A DNA stretch of 23,234 nucleotides from Acidithiobacillus sp. (GCA_028065135.1 JAPTWR010000168.1:1598-24831), one strand, 5' to 3'. Positions 6,566 to 16,006 are shown, numbered from the stretch's first letter. Translations and numbers: made by a program. Notes: generated by a model not told the origin, from the letters alone.

Positions 6566-7735
6566 TTACCGCAGTCCGGCAGCGTCGCGCAAGGCGGCTG
6601 CCTTGTCCGTGCGCTCCCAGGTAAACTCAGGCTCTTCGCGACCAAAGTGACCATAGGCAGCCGTTTTGGCATAGATGGGCCGCAACAGGTCGAGCATCTG
6701 GATGATGCCTTTGGGACGCAGGTCAAAGTGCTCACGCACCAGAACGGCGATCCGGTCGTCGTCAATCACTCCGGTACCGAAAGTATCCACCATCAGGCTC
6801 ACCGGCTGCGAAACGCCGATGGCATAGGCCACCTGTACTTCGCAACGCCTGGCCAGACCGGCGGCCACGATGTTCTTGGCCACATAGCGTCCGGCGTAGG
6901 AAGAGGAACGATCTACCTTGGAAGGGTCCTTGCCGGAGAACGCACCGCCGCCATGGCTACCCTGACCGCCGTAGGTGTCCACAATGATTTTGCGCCCGGT
7001 CAAACCGCAGTCCCCCACGGGCCCGCCGATCACAAAACGGCCGGTAGGGTTGATGAGGTATTTAGTATCCTTATGGATCATCTCAGGAGGCAGGACGGGC
7101 TTGATGATTTCCTCGCGCACGGCGTCGACGAGATCTGCATGGCTGATATCCGGGCTATGCTGGGTGGAAAGCACCACGGTATCAATGGCGACTGGGCGAC
7201 CATCCTCATAGCGTACCGTCACCTGACTCTTGGCATCGGGACGCAGCCAGGACAGGCGACCATCCTTGCGCACCATCGCCTGCCGCTCGGTCAGACGGTG
7301 GGCAAAGTAGATGGGCGTCGGCATCAGCACATCCGTCTCGTCACAGGCAAAGCCGAACATCAGGCCCTGGTCACCAGCGCCCTGATCGAGGTCAAGGCCG
7401 GCACCTTCGTCCACGCCTTGAGCGATATCAGGGGATTGCTTGTCCAAGGTCTGCACCACCGCGCATGAAGCCCAGTCGAAACCCATATCCGAGGAGTTAT
7501 AACCGATCCGGCGCACGGTCTGGCGCGCCACATCCGCATAGTCCACCACCGCTGTGGTGGTAATTTCACCCGCGAGCACGATCAGACCCGTAGTAATCAG
7601 TGTCTCGGCCGCCACCCGACCACGGGGGTCCTGGGCCAGGATCGCATCAAGAATGGCATCGGAAATCTGATCCGCGACTTTATCGGGGTGACCTTCGGAA
7701 ACAGATTCAGAGGTGAAAAGATGACTTTTGGACAT
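6566..7735 (-). CDS. metK: S-adenosylmethionine synthetase
   Basis: A 389-residue methionine adenosyltransferase that makes SAM from methionine and ATP. The N-terminal [18 protein letters not shown] carries H16 and D18, the ATP- and magnesium-binding pair. GAGDQG (119-124) and the glycine-rich GGGAFSGKD loop (262-270) are the two family signatures, and the length is typical. The start is preceded by GAGGAA at 8-nt spacing. The leader begins at a candidate -10 TATAGT and contains a 24-bp near-palindrome (7763-7786). ahcY follows after a 180-nt spacer containing the SAH riboswitch. No SAM riboswitch is visible upstream. Confidence 0.97.
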   Translation of the reverse strand: MSKSHLFTSESVSEGHPDKVADQISDAILDAILAQDPRGRVAAETLITTGLIVLAGEITTTAVVDYADVARQTVRRIGYNSSDMGFDWASCAVVQTLDKQSPDIAQGVDEGAGLDLDQGAGDQGLMFGFACDETDVLMPTPIYFAHRLTERQAMVRKDGRLSWLRPDAKSQVTVRYEDGRPVAIDTVVLSTQHSPDISHADLVDAVREEIIKPVLPPEMIHKDTKYLINPTGRFVIGGPVGDCGLTGRKIIVDTYGGQGSHGGGAFSGKDPSKVDRSSSYAGRYVAKNIVAAGLARRCEVQVAYAIGVSQPVSLMVDTFGTGVIDDDRIAVLVREHFDLRPKGIIQMLDLLRPIYAKTAAYGHFGREEPEFTWERTDKAAALRDAAGLR

Positions 7736-7762
7736 GCGCTAAGTTCCTCGCTGGCTAGGCCG

Positions 7763-7786
7763 ACTGTCACTGTCGACAGGGACAGT
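7763..7786. promoter_or_regulatory. Nested 24-bp near-palindrome at the metK start site (candidate operator)
   Basis: The sequence reads as two direct copies of ACTGTC followed by two inverted copies (GACAGG, GACAGT), centred between 7774 and 7775. Eleven of twelve base pairs are symmetric, the exception being 7769/7780. It spans the start site predicted from the TATAGT box, about -2 to +22, where a bound repressor would block transcription. It could instead act as an mRNA hairpin. No matching regulator is in the window. Confidence 0.5.
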
Positions 7787-7790
7787 GCGC

Positions 7791-7796
7791 ACTATA
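7791..7796 (-). promoter_or_regulatory. metK: Candidate -10 box of metK
   Basis: TATAGT on the minus strand (five of six matches). The best -35 is weak, TTCGCT at 18 nt (7815-7820). The start would be near 7784, leaving a leader of about 49 nt. Confidence 0.4.
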
Positions 7797-7875
7797 TCAA
7801 AGGGAAGCAGCACAAGCGAAGTGAAACACACTCACCGCAAAGGCAAAAATTGCTCAAGCGTGATGGGTATACGGC

Positions 7876-8481
7876 TTAGGGATGCGCCGGGCCGACTACC
7901 GGAAAAGAAGATTTATTGCCACCACCCCAAAAATAGGAAATACCACCCGTCACCTGTACATCATTGAAGTTCGCACTGCTGGGCGTAGGGGTATTAAAGA
8001 GCAACTGATCCTGCACCCCCAGACGCAAACCAATCTGATCATTCAACAGATACTGATATCCCACCCCGAAGACACCCATCAACGAGCTACCTCGTCCAAC
8101 CCGGTTATCAAACAGGTTGCTGGATGCCCCCAAACCCAGCGAGAGGTAAGGAGTATTAGGACTGTCGAAAGCGTAAAGATTACCCAGGACCGCCGCACTG
8201 TATTGATTGGCGGCGCCAGTATGCGCGGGGCTCTGTAACTGAGCGAAGGCCGCTGCCACCTGCGCTTCAACCCCCACATGGGCATCTACACGCCGCCCCA
8301 GGCGCAAGCCAACCACACCAGCATCACCTCCGCCACCCAGTCCGCTGGATGCATCAAAAAAGGTGCTCCCGCCAAAGAGATTGATGTAGGTCTCATCATG
8401 CGCAGACTGGCCCGCCGCCCAAGCCGGAATGGCGAGGACAAGCCCGGAGAACACCAGTAAAGCGCGCAACCTCCCCTTCAT
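7876..8481 (-). CDS. Predicted outer-membrane beta-barrel protein
   Basis: A 201-residue exported protein. Residues 1-23 form a signal peptide (MKGRLRALLVFSGLVLAIPAWA, likely cut after AWA or AWAA). The rest is made of alternating amphipathic strands such as TYINLFGGSTFF, GVVGLRLGRRV, YLSLGLGASSNLF, LMGVFGVGYQYLL and IGLRLGVQDQLLF, with VTGGISYFW near the C-terminus. This is the pattern of small 8-stranded OmpA/OmpW/porin-like barrels. A glycine-rich turn (GLGGGGDAG, about 48-56) links early strands. The start is preceded by GAGGTG and a TATATA box at 8498-8503 without a good -35. The gene lies 140 nt upstream of metK on the same strand but probably has a separate function. The specific role is unknown. 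Confidence 0.75.
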   Translation of the reverse strand: MKGRLRALLVFSGLVLAIPAWAAGQSAHDETYINLFGGSTFFDASSGLGGGGDAGVVGLRLGRRVDAHVGVEAQVAAAFAQLQSPAHTGAANQYSAAVLGNLYAFDSPNTPYLSLGLGASSNLFDNRVGRGSSLMGVFGVGYQYLLNDQIGLRLGVQDQLLFNTPTPSSANFNDVQVTGGISYFWGGGNKSSFPVVGPAHP

Positions 8482-8592
8482 GACCTAATGCACCTCGTAT
8501 ATAGCAGCACTGTGAATCGAAACCTGTTACAATCGTAGCCTGATTTAGATGAATATACCACACCTTTTAGCCAGTTTTGACAAAAAACCAAC

Positions 8593-8598
8593 AAGGAG
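8593..8598 (+). promoter_or_regulatory. Ribosome-binding site deciding the PfkB kinase start
   Basis: AAGGAG 5 nt before the ATG at 8604. The frame is open to a TTG at 8577, which has no such site, so the ATG is used. Confidence 0.75.
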
Positions 8599-8603
8599 TT
8601 TCC

Positions 8604-9545
8604 ATGTCCACTCTCGTCTGCGGTTCTCTGGCCTTTGATACCATCATGGTTTTTCAGGATCGCTTCAAGGCGCACATTCTGCCCGATCAGGTACACATGC
8701 TGAACGTGTCCTTTACCGTCCCGGAAATGCGGCGCGACTTTGGCGGATGTGCTGGCAACATCGCGTACAATCTAAAATTGTTAGGTGGCAACCCGCTGAT
8801 TGTCGGCACTGCTGGCCAGGACTTCACACCCTACCTCGATCACCTGAGGGCACAAGAATTAGACACCAGTCTACTGCGAATTCTCCCGGACCATTACACT
8901 GCGCAGGCCTTCATTACCACTGATCTGGACGACAATCAGATCACTGCCTTTCATCCCGGCGCCATGTTTCAGGCCCAGGAAAATCACCTGGCCGGCTGCA
9001 TTCCCGAGGACGTGCGTTGGGCCATTGTTTCACCCGATGGCCTCGGCGCCATGGTGCAGCATTTGGAAGACCTTACGAATGCTGGCATCCCCACGCTGTT
9101 TGATCCGGGCCAGGGCTTGCCCCTTTTTGATACCGCAACCCTGACGCATCTGATTGATCGCGCCGACTACCTCACCGTCAATGATTATGAGTGCCAGATG
9201 GTACAGGCACGCACGGGTCTCGGTGTCGACGAGCTCTGCCAGCGTCTGAAGGCCCTGATTGTCACCCGCGGCGAACATGGCTCGGTGATTTATCATGATG
9301 GCGAGGAAACGATCATTCCGGCCGCCAAGCCCAAAGCCGTTTTGGATCCTACCGGATGCGGTGATGCCTATCGCGCAGGGCTGCTATATGGACTGGAGCG
9401 CAACCTCGGCTGGGAAACGATCGGCAAGATCGCCTCGTTGATGGGCGCCTATAAGATTGAAAGTCCGGGCACCCAAAACCACCGCTTTACCTGGCCGGAA
9501 TTCCAGGCGCGCTATCATGAAAACTTTGGCGAGAATATCGGCTAG
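8604..9545 (+). CDS. PfkB-family sugar/nucleoside kinase, adenosine-kinase-like
   Basis: A 313-residue ribokinase/PfkB-fold kinase. The N-terminal signature is DFGGCAGNIAYNLKLLGG (45-62), and the C-terminal signature DPTGCGDAYRAG (248-259) contains the anion-hole glycines and catalytic base D254. A TVNDYECQ stretch (191-198) matches the NxxE region that positions magnesium phosphate. Family members include adenosine kinase, ribokinase and others. Among these the sequence looks closest to proteobacterial adenosine kinases, but the substrate cannot be fixed from sequence alone. Context favours adenosine: the gene is divergent from the metK-ahcY-metF block, and AhcY releases adenosine that must be removed to drive the reaction forward. 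The gene converges on the rhodanese gene with a 12-nt gap and no visible terminator. Confidence 0.85.
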   Translation: MSTLVCGSLAFDTIMVFQDRFKAHILPDQVHMLNVSFTVPEMRRDFGGCAGNIAYNLKLLGGNPLIVGTAGQDFTPYLDHLRAQELDTSLLRILPDHYTAQAFITTDLDDNQITAFHPGAMFQAQENHLAGCIPEDVRWAIVSPDGLGAMVQHLEDLTNAGIPTLFDPGQGLPLFDTATLTHLIDRADYLTVNDYECQMVQARTGLGVDELCQRLKALIVTRGEHGSVIYHDGEETIIPAAKPKAVLDPTGCGDAYRAGLLYGLERNLGWETIGKIASLMGAYKIESPGTQNHRFTWPEFQARYHENFGENIG

Positions 9546-9557
9546 ATTTCGAGTCAC

Positions 9558-9944
9558 TTAGGAAACGATGGGCTTATCCTCGGCATCCCAGACATTGATG
9601 CCGCCGCCGAGGTTATAAACTTCGGTAAAGCCCATCTCCTGCAAGGTCACCGCTGCCAGCGCGGAGCGCGTTCCGCTGTCACAGTAAAGGACAACGACCC
9701 GACCACGCGCCAAGGCCAACTCCGGATGACAATGGCCATACTCCGGATCGGCCAAAGCCTCCAGATAGCCGCGGGGCACGTGGATAGCATCGGGCAGATG
9801 CCCCTCCACAAAGGCGCAGGACTCCCGGACATCCACCACCAGCACATCATCGCGGCTGCGCAACCAATCCTCAAGCGTGTCGCAGTCTATTTCGCGAATT
9901 TGACTGCGCGCATTCCGTATAAAATCTGCCAACGATTTGGCCAT
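9558..9944 (-). CDS. Single-domain rhodanese-like protein
   Basis: A 128-residue rhodanese-homology protein, probably cytoplasmic. The family features are VLVVDVRES (CH2A-type, about 34-42), GHLPDAIHVPRG (48-59) and the active-site loop YCDSGTRSA with persulfide-forming C88, followed by GFTEVYNLGGGINVWD. The complete loop makes sulfurtransferase activity likely. The physiological donor and acceptor are unknown. In sulfur oxidisers such proteins often carry sulfane sulfur, which would suit the inferred lifestyle, but no Hdr, TusA or DsrE genes are here. The ATG overlaps the TGA of the upstream gene (TGATG), so it is translationally coupled. A GTG at 9953 is an alternative start adding three residues. 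Confidence 0.9.
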   Translation of the reverse strand: MAKSLADFIRNARSQIREIDCDTLEDWLRSRDDVLVVDVRESCAFVEGHLPDAIHVPRGYLEALADPEYGHCHPELALARGRVVVLYCDSGTRSALAAVTLQEMGFTEVYNLGGGINVWDAEDKPIVS

Positions 9945-10396
9945 CAGGGACACATCACTTGGGCGAGATGTTTAGCGAGTTCGTCAACCCCGGCACTGGT
10001 GTAATCCTTGTTTAAGGTGCCCGAGACCATCGCTATGGTAGGTGCATCCAGTTTTTCACGCAACAAGCCCAGAACATGTGGAGAAGCGACAAGCACCAAG
10101 TGTTGGAACGCATTCTGTTTGCGCGCCTCACCTAAATAAGTTGCCAGTTCGCTGGCGAAGTGCAACATTTCCGTCTCTTTAGGACTGGTTTGCCATTCGA
10201 TGCCAGGTCGTGCCCCGGCGGCGAAGCTTTGCTGAACCCGCCCTCCTGCATCCGTCACCAGATCGTCCTGATGTTTGCGGCTGTCGGGGTGGGTCCAATC
10301 CTGCAAGAGATGCAGCCCTGTATCGCAACCTTCATTTTTAAAGAGGCGCGCTTCCGCGGCATTACTCACCAACACCCAGGTTACGATAGCCATCAT
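9944..10396 (-). CDS. Host-attachment family protein (eRF1-like fold, function unknown)
   Basis: A 150-residue protein recognised as a member of the 'protein required for attachment to host cells' family (PF10116). Typical features are the first strand WVLVSNAAEARLF, a central RVQQSF...GARPGIEW segment, EMLHFASELATYL, and the strand-helix HLVLVASPHVLGLLREKL. The family name comes from plant-associated bacteria. Members are widespread in free-living proteobacteria, related to bacterial eRF1-like (baeRF) domains, and of unproven function. The start is set by GGAGA just before two consecutive ATGs (10396 and 10393); either may be used. The gene is coupled to the rhodanese gene (TGATG) and divergent from glgP. 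Confidence 0.8.
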   Translation of the reverse strand: MMAIVTWVLVSNAAEARLFKNEGCDTGLHLLQDWTHPDSRKHQDDLVTDAGGRVQQSFAAGARPGIEWQTSPKETEMLHFASELATYLGEARKQNAFQHLVLVASPHVLGLLREKLDAPTIAMVSGTLNKDYTSAGVDELAKHLAQVMCP

Positions 10397-10536
10397 GAGT
10401 TCTCCGTTTTTCAATGGTTACCTTACATAGATAGATGCGGCAATCACAAAAAACAAGCAACAAACCCCTCTTTCCCCGGGCCAGAACATCATTCTATGAT
10501 GAGACTGCCTGCCATCCGTCTTTTGAGGAGTCCCCT
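10397..10536. promoter_or_regulatory. Divergent intergenic region; candidate -10 and small dyad before glgP
   Basis: This 140-nt spacer must hold promoters for glgP and for the host-attachment/rhodanese pair. On the plus strand TATGAT (10495-10500) is a fair -10 box with only a poor -35 (TTTCCC, 18 nt upstream). It is embedded in a perfect small dyad, CATCAT-TCT-ATGATG (10487-10501), which could be an operator half. On the minus strand only weak matches are seen. A GAGGAG at 10525-10530, 6 nt before the ATG at 10537, sets the glgP start. Confidence 0.35.
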
Positions 10537-13023
10537 ATGCCCTCCCAACGCCCCAGAAAAACCGCGTGCTCACTACCCTCTTTGGGTATGGATGCCTCCA
10601 GCCTGTGCATGGACACGCGCCATTATCTGCTTCGCACCCTGGGTGCCGAAGAGTCAGCCAGCTCGGGGAATAGTGTTTACACCGCGCTGGCAATGAGCCT
10701 GCGTGACCGGCTCATCGAACGCTGGAAGACCACCCAGAAAAAGGTGGCTGCCGAAAATGGCAAGCGCACCTTTTATCTGTCTCTGGAGTTCCTACTGGGG
10801 CGGACCATGGGTAATACCCTGCTCAACCTGGGGCTGGAAGACGCTGCGCGCGACATGCTTACCCAGGAACACCGTAAGCTGACGGATCTCCTCGAGGTCG
10901 AACCTGACGCCGGCTTAGGTAACGGCGGCCTGGGCCGTCTCGCCGCCTGCTTTCTCGACAGCTGCGCCTCTCTGGGCCTGCCGGTCACAGGTTATGGTAT
11001 TCGCTACGATTACGGCATGTTCCGTCAGGAAATTCGCGGTGGCGAGCAACTAGAGGAACCCGATCACTGGTTGAAGAACGGCTATCCCTGGGAACTGAAA
11101 CGGCCAGAGCGCGTGCGCCGGATCCATTTCTTTGGGCGTAGCGATACCTATCACGATGCCCACGGGAAAATGCGTCAGCGCTGGGTCGACACCCACGATG
11201 TCCTCGCCGTGCCTTACGATATCCCCATCCCCGGCTATCGTAACGACGTGGTCAACACTCTACGCCTGTGGCGTGCAGCAGCCACCGACATTTTTGATCT
11301 CGGCGAGTTCAACGCTGGCGCTTATCCGGAGGCGGTTGCGGCAAAAAATAGCGCAGAACACATCAGTATGGTGCTCTATCCCAACGATAGCAGCGAAAAC
11401 GGCAAAGAATTGCGCCTGCGCCAGCAGTACTTTCTGGCCTCCGCCAGTCTTCAGGATGTAGTCGCGGACTGGGTCGCTGTCCACGGCGAAAATTTCCGCG
11501 ATTTTGCCGAACATCACTGCTTCCAACTCAACGACACCCATCCCAGTTGCGCCGTGCCGGAACTGATGCGCCTGCTGATGGATGAGCATGGCCTAAGCTG
11601 GCAAGACGCGTGGGACATTACCAGCCACACCATGGCCTATACCAACCACACCTTATTGCCCGAAGCACTAGAGCGATGGTCGGTGCGTTTATTCCGACAA
11701 CTCCTGCCACGCCTGCTGGAAATCATCCTGGAAATCAATGGACGTTTCCTGCAAGAAGTGGCTCGGCACGCACCGGGCGACACCGATTTGCTGCGGCGGC
11801 TGTCTATTATCGAAGAAGGCGGTGAGCAGATGGTGCGGATGGCGCACCTCGCCGTGGTCGGCAGTTTTTCGGTCAACGGGGTCGCAACACTGCACACCCA
11901 GCTCCTCCGCGATGAACTTTTCGCTGATTTTCACCGTCTCTGGCCAAAAAAGTTCAACAATAAAACCAACGGGGTGACTCCGAGACGCTGGCTGCAATGG
12001 GCCAATCCAGGGCTGCGTGATCTCATCACCGAACGCATCGGCCCCGATTGGAAGTACGATCTGGAGCGTTTACGGGACCTGGCGGCGGCAGCGGATGATG
12101 CGGGGTTCCGCAAACGCTGGGCAGAGGTACGTCGCGTTAACAAGAAAAGGCTGGCGGCGCTCGTGCATCAGCATACCGGCGTCACTTTCATCTCCGAGGC
12201 CCTAGTGGATGTACAGGTAAAGCGCATCCACGAGTACAAGCGGCAACTACTCAACGCTCTGCATGTCATCCACCTGTATGACCGCATCAAGCGCGGCGAA
12301 GCGGCCGAGGTGACTCCCCGCAATGTCCTTTTCGCTGGTAAGGCCGCACCCGGCTATTTTATGGCCAAGCGCATCATCAAGTTCATCAACAACATTGCCA
12401 ATGTCATCAATCACGATCCCGATACCGAGGGTTTGTTGCGCGTGAGTTTTCTACCCGATTACCGGGTCTCTCTCATGGAACAAATTTGCGCGGCGACGGA
12501 TCTCTCCGAGCAAATCTCCACGGCCGGCAAGGAGGCTTCCGGTACCGGCAACATGAAGTTCATGATGAACGGGGCACTGACCATTGGCACTCTGGATGGC
12601 GCCAATATCGAAATCCGCGACGCGGTAGGTCCCGAACATTTTTTCCTCTTCGGATTGAATGCCCAGGAGGTGGGTCAACAGCGCGGGCACTATAACCCGC
12701 AAATCTACCTACAGGCGGACCATGACCTGCAACGGGTCATGGATCTCATACAGAGCGGCTATTTCAACGCTTTCGAACCGGGCATTTTCGACCCCATCAT
12801 CCACGCCGTCACCCATCCCCAGGATCCGTGGATGGTGCTCGCCGACTTTACCAGCTACAAGCTGAAGCAACGGGAAGCAGCGGAACTCTGGCATGATCAG
12901 ACCGAATGGCAACGTCTCAGTATCCTCAATACGGCGGCCAGCGGCGTTTTCTCCAGTGACCGGACCATTGCCCAGTACAATGCGGATATCTGGCATCTGA
13001 AACCTCAGATCATGACCCCATGA
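10537..13023 (+). CDS. glgP: Glycogen/maltodextrin phosphorylase
   Basis: An 828-residue GT35 alpha-glucan phosphorylase, which releases glucose 1-phosphate from glycogen or maltodextrin using phosphate and pyridoxal phosphate (PLP). Motifs along the protein are [83 protein letters not shown], and the PLP site [20 protein letters not shown], with K674 as the cofactor lysine. The length matches the bacterial family. The frame extends upstream by 34 codons, but the ATG at 10537 has GAGGAG at 6-nt spacing and gives the standard N-terminus. The N-terminal allosteric region of animal enzymes is short or absent. gpmI follows after 67 nt without a terminator, so the two may be co-transcribed, linking glycogen breakdown to lower glycolysis. 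Confidence 0.96.
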   Translation: MPSQRPRKTACSLPSLGMDASSLCMDTRHYLLRTLGAEESASSGNSVYTALAMSLRDRLIERWKTTQKKVAAENGKRTFYLSLEFLLGRTMGNTLLNLGLEDAARDMLTQEHRKLTDLLEVEPDAGLGNGGLGRLAACFLDSCASLGLPVTGYGIRYDYGMFRQEIRGGEQLEEPDHWLKNGYPWELKRPERVRRIHFFGRSDTYHDAHGKMRQRWVDTHDVLAVPYDIPIPGYRNDVVNTLRLWRAAATDIFDLGEFNAGAYPEAVAAKNSAEHISMVLYPNDSSENGKELRLRQQYFLASASLQDVVADWVAVHGENFRDFAEHHCFQLNDTHPSCAVPELMRLLMDEHGLSWQDAWDITSHTMAYTNHTLLPEALERWSVRLFRQLLPRLLEIILEINGRFLQEVARHAPGDTDLLRRLSIIEEGGEQMVRMAHLAVVGSFSVNGVATLHTQLLRDELFADFHRLWPKKFNNKTNGVTPRRWLQWANPGLRDLITERIGPDWKYDLERLRDLAAAADDAGFRKRWAEVRRVNKKRLAALVHQHTGVTFISEALVDVQVKRIHEYKRQLLNALHVIHLYDRIKRGEAAEVTPRNVLFAGKAAPGYFMAKRIIKFINNIANVINHDPDTEGLLRVSFLPDYRVSLMEQICAATDLSEQISTAGKEASGTGNMKFMMNGALTIGTLDGANIEIRDAVGPEHFFLFGLNAQEVGQQRGHYNPQIYLQADHDLQRVMDLIQSGYFNAFEPGIFDPIIHAVTHPQDPWMVLADFTSYKLKQREAAELWHDQTEWQRLSILNTAASGVFSSDRTIAQYNADIWHLKPQIMTP

Positions 13024-13090
13024 CAGGATTCTCCCGATCTGTTCTAATGCTTTTCACTCACGGGGTATGTTCGCCATGCAGAGGAAACTG

Positions 13091-14620
13091 ATGACCCATA
13101 AACCACGTCCGGTGTTACTCCTGATCCTCGATGGCTGGGGATATCGCGAAGATCCCGAGGATAACGCCATTGCCCAGGCACGTACGCCGAACTGGGATGG
13201 CTGGTGGCAAAGTCATCCCCATGGCCTCATCAATGCGTCTGGTGCCTCTGTAGGGCTTCCGGGCGGGCAGATGGGCAACAGCGAAGTCGGGCACATCAAT
13301 ATCGGTGCCGGTCGCGTGGTATATCAGGAGTATGAACGTATTAATCGTGCCATCGCCGATGGCAGCTTTTATGCTAACAGCACCCTCTGTGCGGCGGTGG
13401 ATGCCGCCAAGGCACGGGGCGGTGCTGTACATATTCTTGGCCTGCTTTCAGCAGGCGGGGTGCACTCCCACGAAGAACACATTCTCGCGGCGCTGCGCCT
13501 GGCACGAGGCCGGGGGACTGAACGGGTCTATGTGCATGCCTTTCTGGATGGTCGTGACACCCTGCCACGCTGCGCGGCGCTATCACTGGAAAAGCTGGAT
13601 GCCGAGATCAGCACCCATGGTGGTGCTCTGGCTTCAGTGATTGGCCGTTTCTATGCCATGGACCGCGACCACCGCTGGGATAGGGTACAGCAGGCTTATG
13701 ATCTGCTTACCCTCGGTAAAGGTGAACACTATGCCACGGGTGTAGAAGCGCTCGCCGCCGCCTATGCGCGTGGCGAAAGTGACGAATTTGTTGCCGCCTC
13801 CCAGATTGGTGCCAGCCCGGCGTGTATCGGCGATCATGATGCGGTGTTATTCATGAACTTTCGTTCCGATCGCGCCCGACAGATCACCCGCCCCTTTGTC
13901 GAAGCGGATTTCGATGGTTTCACCCGGCAAGCAACACCCCACCTCGCCGACTTCGTTACCCTCACAGAATACAGTGAACGCTTTGACGTGCATGTGGCTT
14001 ATCCCCCTACCCGCCTGAAAAACACCTTTGGCGAATGGGTGTCTCAACACGGCTTGCATCAGCTGCGCATCGCCGAAACCGAAAAATACGCCCATGTCAC
14101 TTTCTTTTTAAATGGCGGTGACGAAAGGGTGTTCCCGGGTGAGGATCGCGTATTGATTCCGTCCCCCAAAGTCGCCACCTACGATTTGCAACCGGAAATG
14201 AGTGTGGATGAGTTGACTGATACTCTGGTCACCCGTATCGAAAGCCGTCATTACGATGCCATCATCTGTAATCTTGCCAATCCCGACATGGTCGGCCACA
14301 GTGGCAACTTGGCCGCCGCCATTGCTGCGGTCGAGGCGGTAGACCGTAGTCTGGGTCGCATTGTCAGCGCTGCGCGCGCCATAGGCGGCGAAGTGCTGAT
14401 CACCGCCGATCATGGCAATGTTGAACAAATGCTGGACGTAGAGAGCGGCCAAACGCACACCTCCCATACCTGCAACCCGGTGCCTCTGCTCTATATTGGG
14501 CGTTCCGCTGAGATTCTGACCGGAGGCGCACTGGAAGACATCGCCCCCACCCTGCTCCAGCTCATGGGCTTGCCGGTGCCTCCTGAAATGGGCGGGAAAA
14601 ACCTGGTGCAGCCCCTCTAA
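13091..14620 (+). CDS. gpmI: 2,3-bisphosphoglycerate-independent phosphoglycerate mutase
   Basis: A 509-residue, manganese-dependent phosphoglycerate mutase of the alkaline-phosphatase superfamily, interconverting 3- and 2-phosphoglycerate. [12 protein letters not shown] carries metal ligand D14. [15 protein letters not shown] carries the phospho-serine S64. [30 protein letters not shown] and [11 protein letters not shown] (D440, H441) complete both metal sites. GAGGA lies 5 nt before the ATG at 13091. In-frame ATGs at 13067 and 13076 lack such a site and precede the conserved start, so they are rejected. The length agrees with the family norm of about 510. The EnvC-like gene starts only 3 nt after the stop, a neighbourhood (gpmI-envC-ctpA) common in proteobacteria. 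Confidence 0.97.
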   Translation: MTHKPRPVLLLILDGWGYREDPEDNAIAQARTPNWDGWWQSHPHGLINASGASVGLPGGQMGNSEVGHINIGAGRVVYQEYERINRAIADGSFYANSTLCAAVDAAKARGGAVHILGLLSAGGVHSHEEHILAALRLARGRGTERVYVHAFLDGRDTLPRCAALSLEKLDAEISTHGGALASVIGRFYAMDRDHRWDRVQQAYDLLTLGKGEHYATGVEALAAAYARGESDEFVAASQIGASPACIGDHDAVLFMNFRSDRARQITRPFVEADFDGFTRQATPHLADFVTLTEYSERFDVHVAYPPTRLKNTFGEWVSQHGLHQLRIAETEKYAHVTFFLNGGDERVFPGEDRVLIPSPKVATYDLQPEMSVDELTDTLVTRIESRHYDAIICNLANPDMVGHSGNLAAAIAAVEAVDRSLGRIVSAARAIGGEVLITADHGNVEQMLDVESGQTHTSHTCNPVPLLYIGRSAEILTGGALEDIAPTLLQLMGLPVPPEMGGKNLVQPL

Positions 14621-14623
14621 TCC

Positions 14624-16006
14624 ATGTTGCTTCTGTCCCATCCCCGCGTCGGCGCACTGCTTGCTTTGACCATTCTCCTCCCGGTGGGAGCAGGGGCGGC
14701 AACATTGCAAGAGAAAATACAAGACAGTCGACAAAAGCTGGAGCATATCCACGAGAATCTGGGGCAAATGCAGGCGCACCTCGCGGCAGGGCAAAAAACC
14801 CAAGCGCAACTGCGCAGAGAAATCAACGCGATCAATCAACAGGTTGTTGTGGTGCAAGAAAAGCTGGTCGGTATTCAGCAGCAGCAGCGCCTGGCAAAAT
14901 CGCAGATTGCTGACCTGCGGGCAAAAATCAGCGCGCTCCAGGCCGAACTGGCGCAGCAGAAAAGCATTCTCGCTCAACAGTTGCGTGCCGCCTACACGCT
15001 GGGGGGTGTCACGCCACTGGCCGTCTGGCTACAAACGGAACGTCCGGGAGAACTGGGGCGTATGAGCGTCTTTTATGAGTCCTTGGCTAAGGCGCGCAGT
15101 ACACTTATTAGCAAGACGCAAGACACGGCGCAACAAATACTGAAGACCAAGCGCGAGGTACAAACCCACGAAACCCGTCTCGCCCAATTGGCACGGCAAG
15201 TCGGTGCTCAGGAACACACCCTCCAGCAACAGCGTCAGCATCACGCCGCACTGGAAAGTCAGTTGGCAGACCGCATTGCCGCCGATAAGGCGAAGATTTC
15301 CGAACTGCAGGCAAACGCCCATATTCTCGATGGATTGGTGAGCCGTCTGGTCGTACAATTCCACCATCAGGAAGAAATCGCCCGCGCGAAAGCGGCTGCC
15401 GCCGAGGCAAGACGCAAGGCCGAAGCCGCAGCAGCGGCCCGTCGCGCAGCGGCAATAGCCGCACGACGGCAGGCCATCGAGCAACGTCGTCTAGCCCAGG
15501 GGGCCCAAACAGAACAGCGCGCGCGGCAGGTTCAACGGGCGGTAACCGCGCAAATGCAACCGCCGACCACTGTAGTTCGCCCGCCAATGTTAGCGCCCGC
15601 ATTGCCGGCAACACCCATCGTCGGCCACGGCCCCTACCCGGCACCGGTAAACGGGCCTATCAGCGCCCGTTTTGGTGCCCCGCGGGTGACTGGCGGACTC
15701 AACTGGCAAGGTATTGTCTTCCAGGCCGTGGCGGGGACACCGGTTCGCGCCATTGCGCCCGGCATGGTACTTTATGCAGGGCCTTTACGGGGCTATGAAC
15801 AAATCGTCATCGTGCAAATCGCACACAGTTTGTTAGCCATATACGGGCACTTGGGTGCTACCGATGTCCACGTCGGAGAACAGGTCTCTACAGGTCGTCA
15901 GGTAGGCAGCGTTGGTAATGGTGGGGAATTGGGGAACGATGGCCTCTATTTTGAGATGCGCAACGCGGGACACCCTGTTAATCCCTTGTACTACATTCAC
16001 AATTGA
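14624..16006 (+). CDS. EnvC-like murein hydrolase activator with degenerate LytM domain
   Basis: A 460-residue periplasmic protein. Residues 1-25 form a signal peptide ending GAGA. From about 28 to 260 it is a long coiled coil (many Q/A/L heptads, such as EKLVGIQQQQRLAKSQIADL), followed by an Ala/Arg-rich helix (about 262-300), a proline-rich linker (PPTTVVRPPMLAPALPATP) and a C-terminal LytM/M23 domain (about 345-457). The M23 zinc site is broken: W361 and V365 stand where H and D belong (NWQGIVF), and the last HxH is GLY before FEMR. Only H409 (YGHLG) survives. EnvC activators of AmiA/B amidases show this loss, so a role in septal peptidoglycan splitting is likely. No ribosome-binding site fits the 3-nt gap except within the gpmI end, suggesting translational coupling. 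Confidence 0.88.
   Translation: MLLLSHPRVGALLALTILLPVGAGAATLQEKIQDSRQKLEHIHENLGQMQAHLAAGQKTQAQLRREINAINQQVVVVQEKLVGIQQQQRLAKSQIADLRAKISALQAELAQQKSILAQQLRAAYTLGGVTPLAVWLQTERPGELGRMSVFYESLAKARSTLISKTQDTAQQILKTKREVQTHETRLAQLARQVGAQEHTLQQQRQHHAALESQLADRIAADKAKISELQANAHILDGLVSRLVVQFHHQEEIARAKAAAAEARRKAEAAAAARRAAAIAARRQAIEQRRLAQGAQTEQRARQVQRAVTAQMQPPTTVVRPPMLAPALPATPIVGHGPYPAPVNGPISARFGAPRVTGGLNWQGIVFQAVAGTPVRAIAPGMVLYAGPLRGYEQIVIVQIAHSLLAIYGHLGATDVHVGEQVSTGRQVGSVGNGGELGNDGLYFEMRNAGHPVNPLYYIHN

Noticed and set aside
6647..7468. A 273-codon open frame on the plus strand
   Set aside because: It is antisense to metK and has no ribosome-binding site or family motif.
7736..7875. SAM riboswitch upstream of metK
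   Set aside because: I could not find the conserved cores of the known SAM classes. The only structure is the ACTGTC palindrome, which fits an operator better.
10435..10536. 34-residue N-terminal extension of glycogen phosphorylase
   Set aside because: It has no ribosome-binding site and overlaps the promoter region. GAGGAG points to the ATG at 10537.
14108..14977. A 289-codon open frame on the minus strand
   Set aside because: It spans the antisense of both gpmI and the EnvC-like gene, which are well supported, and shows no motif.
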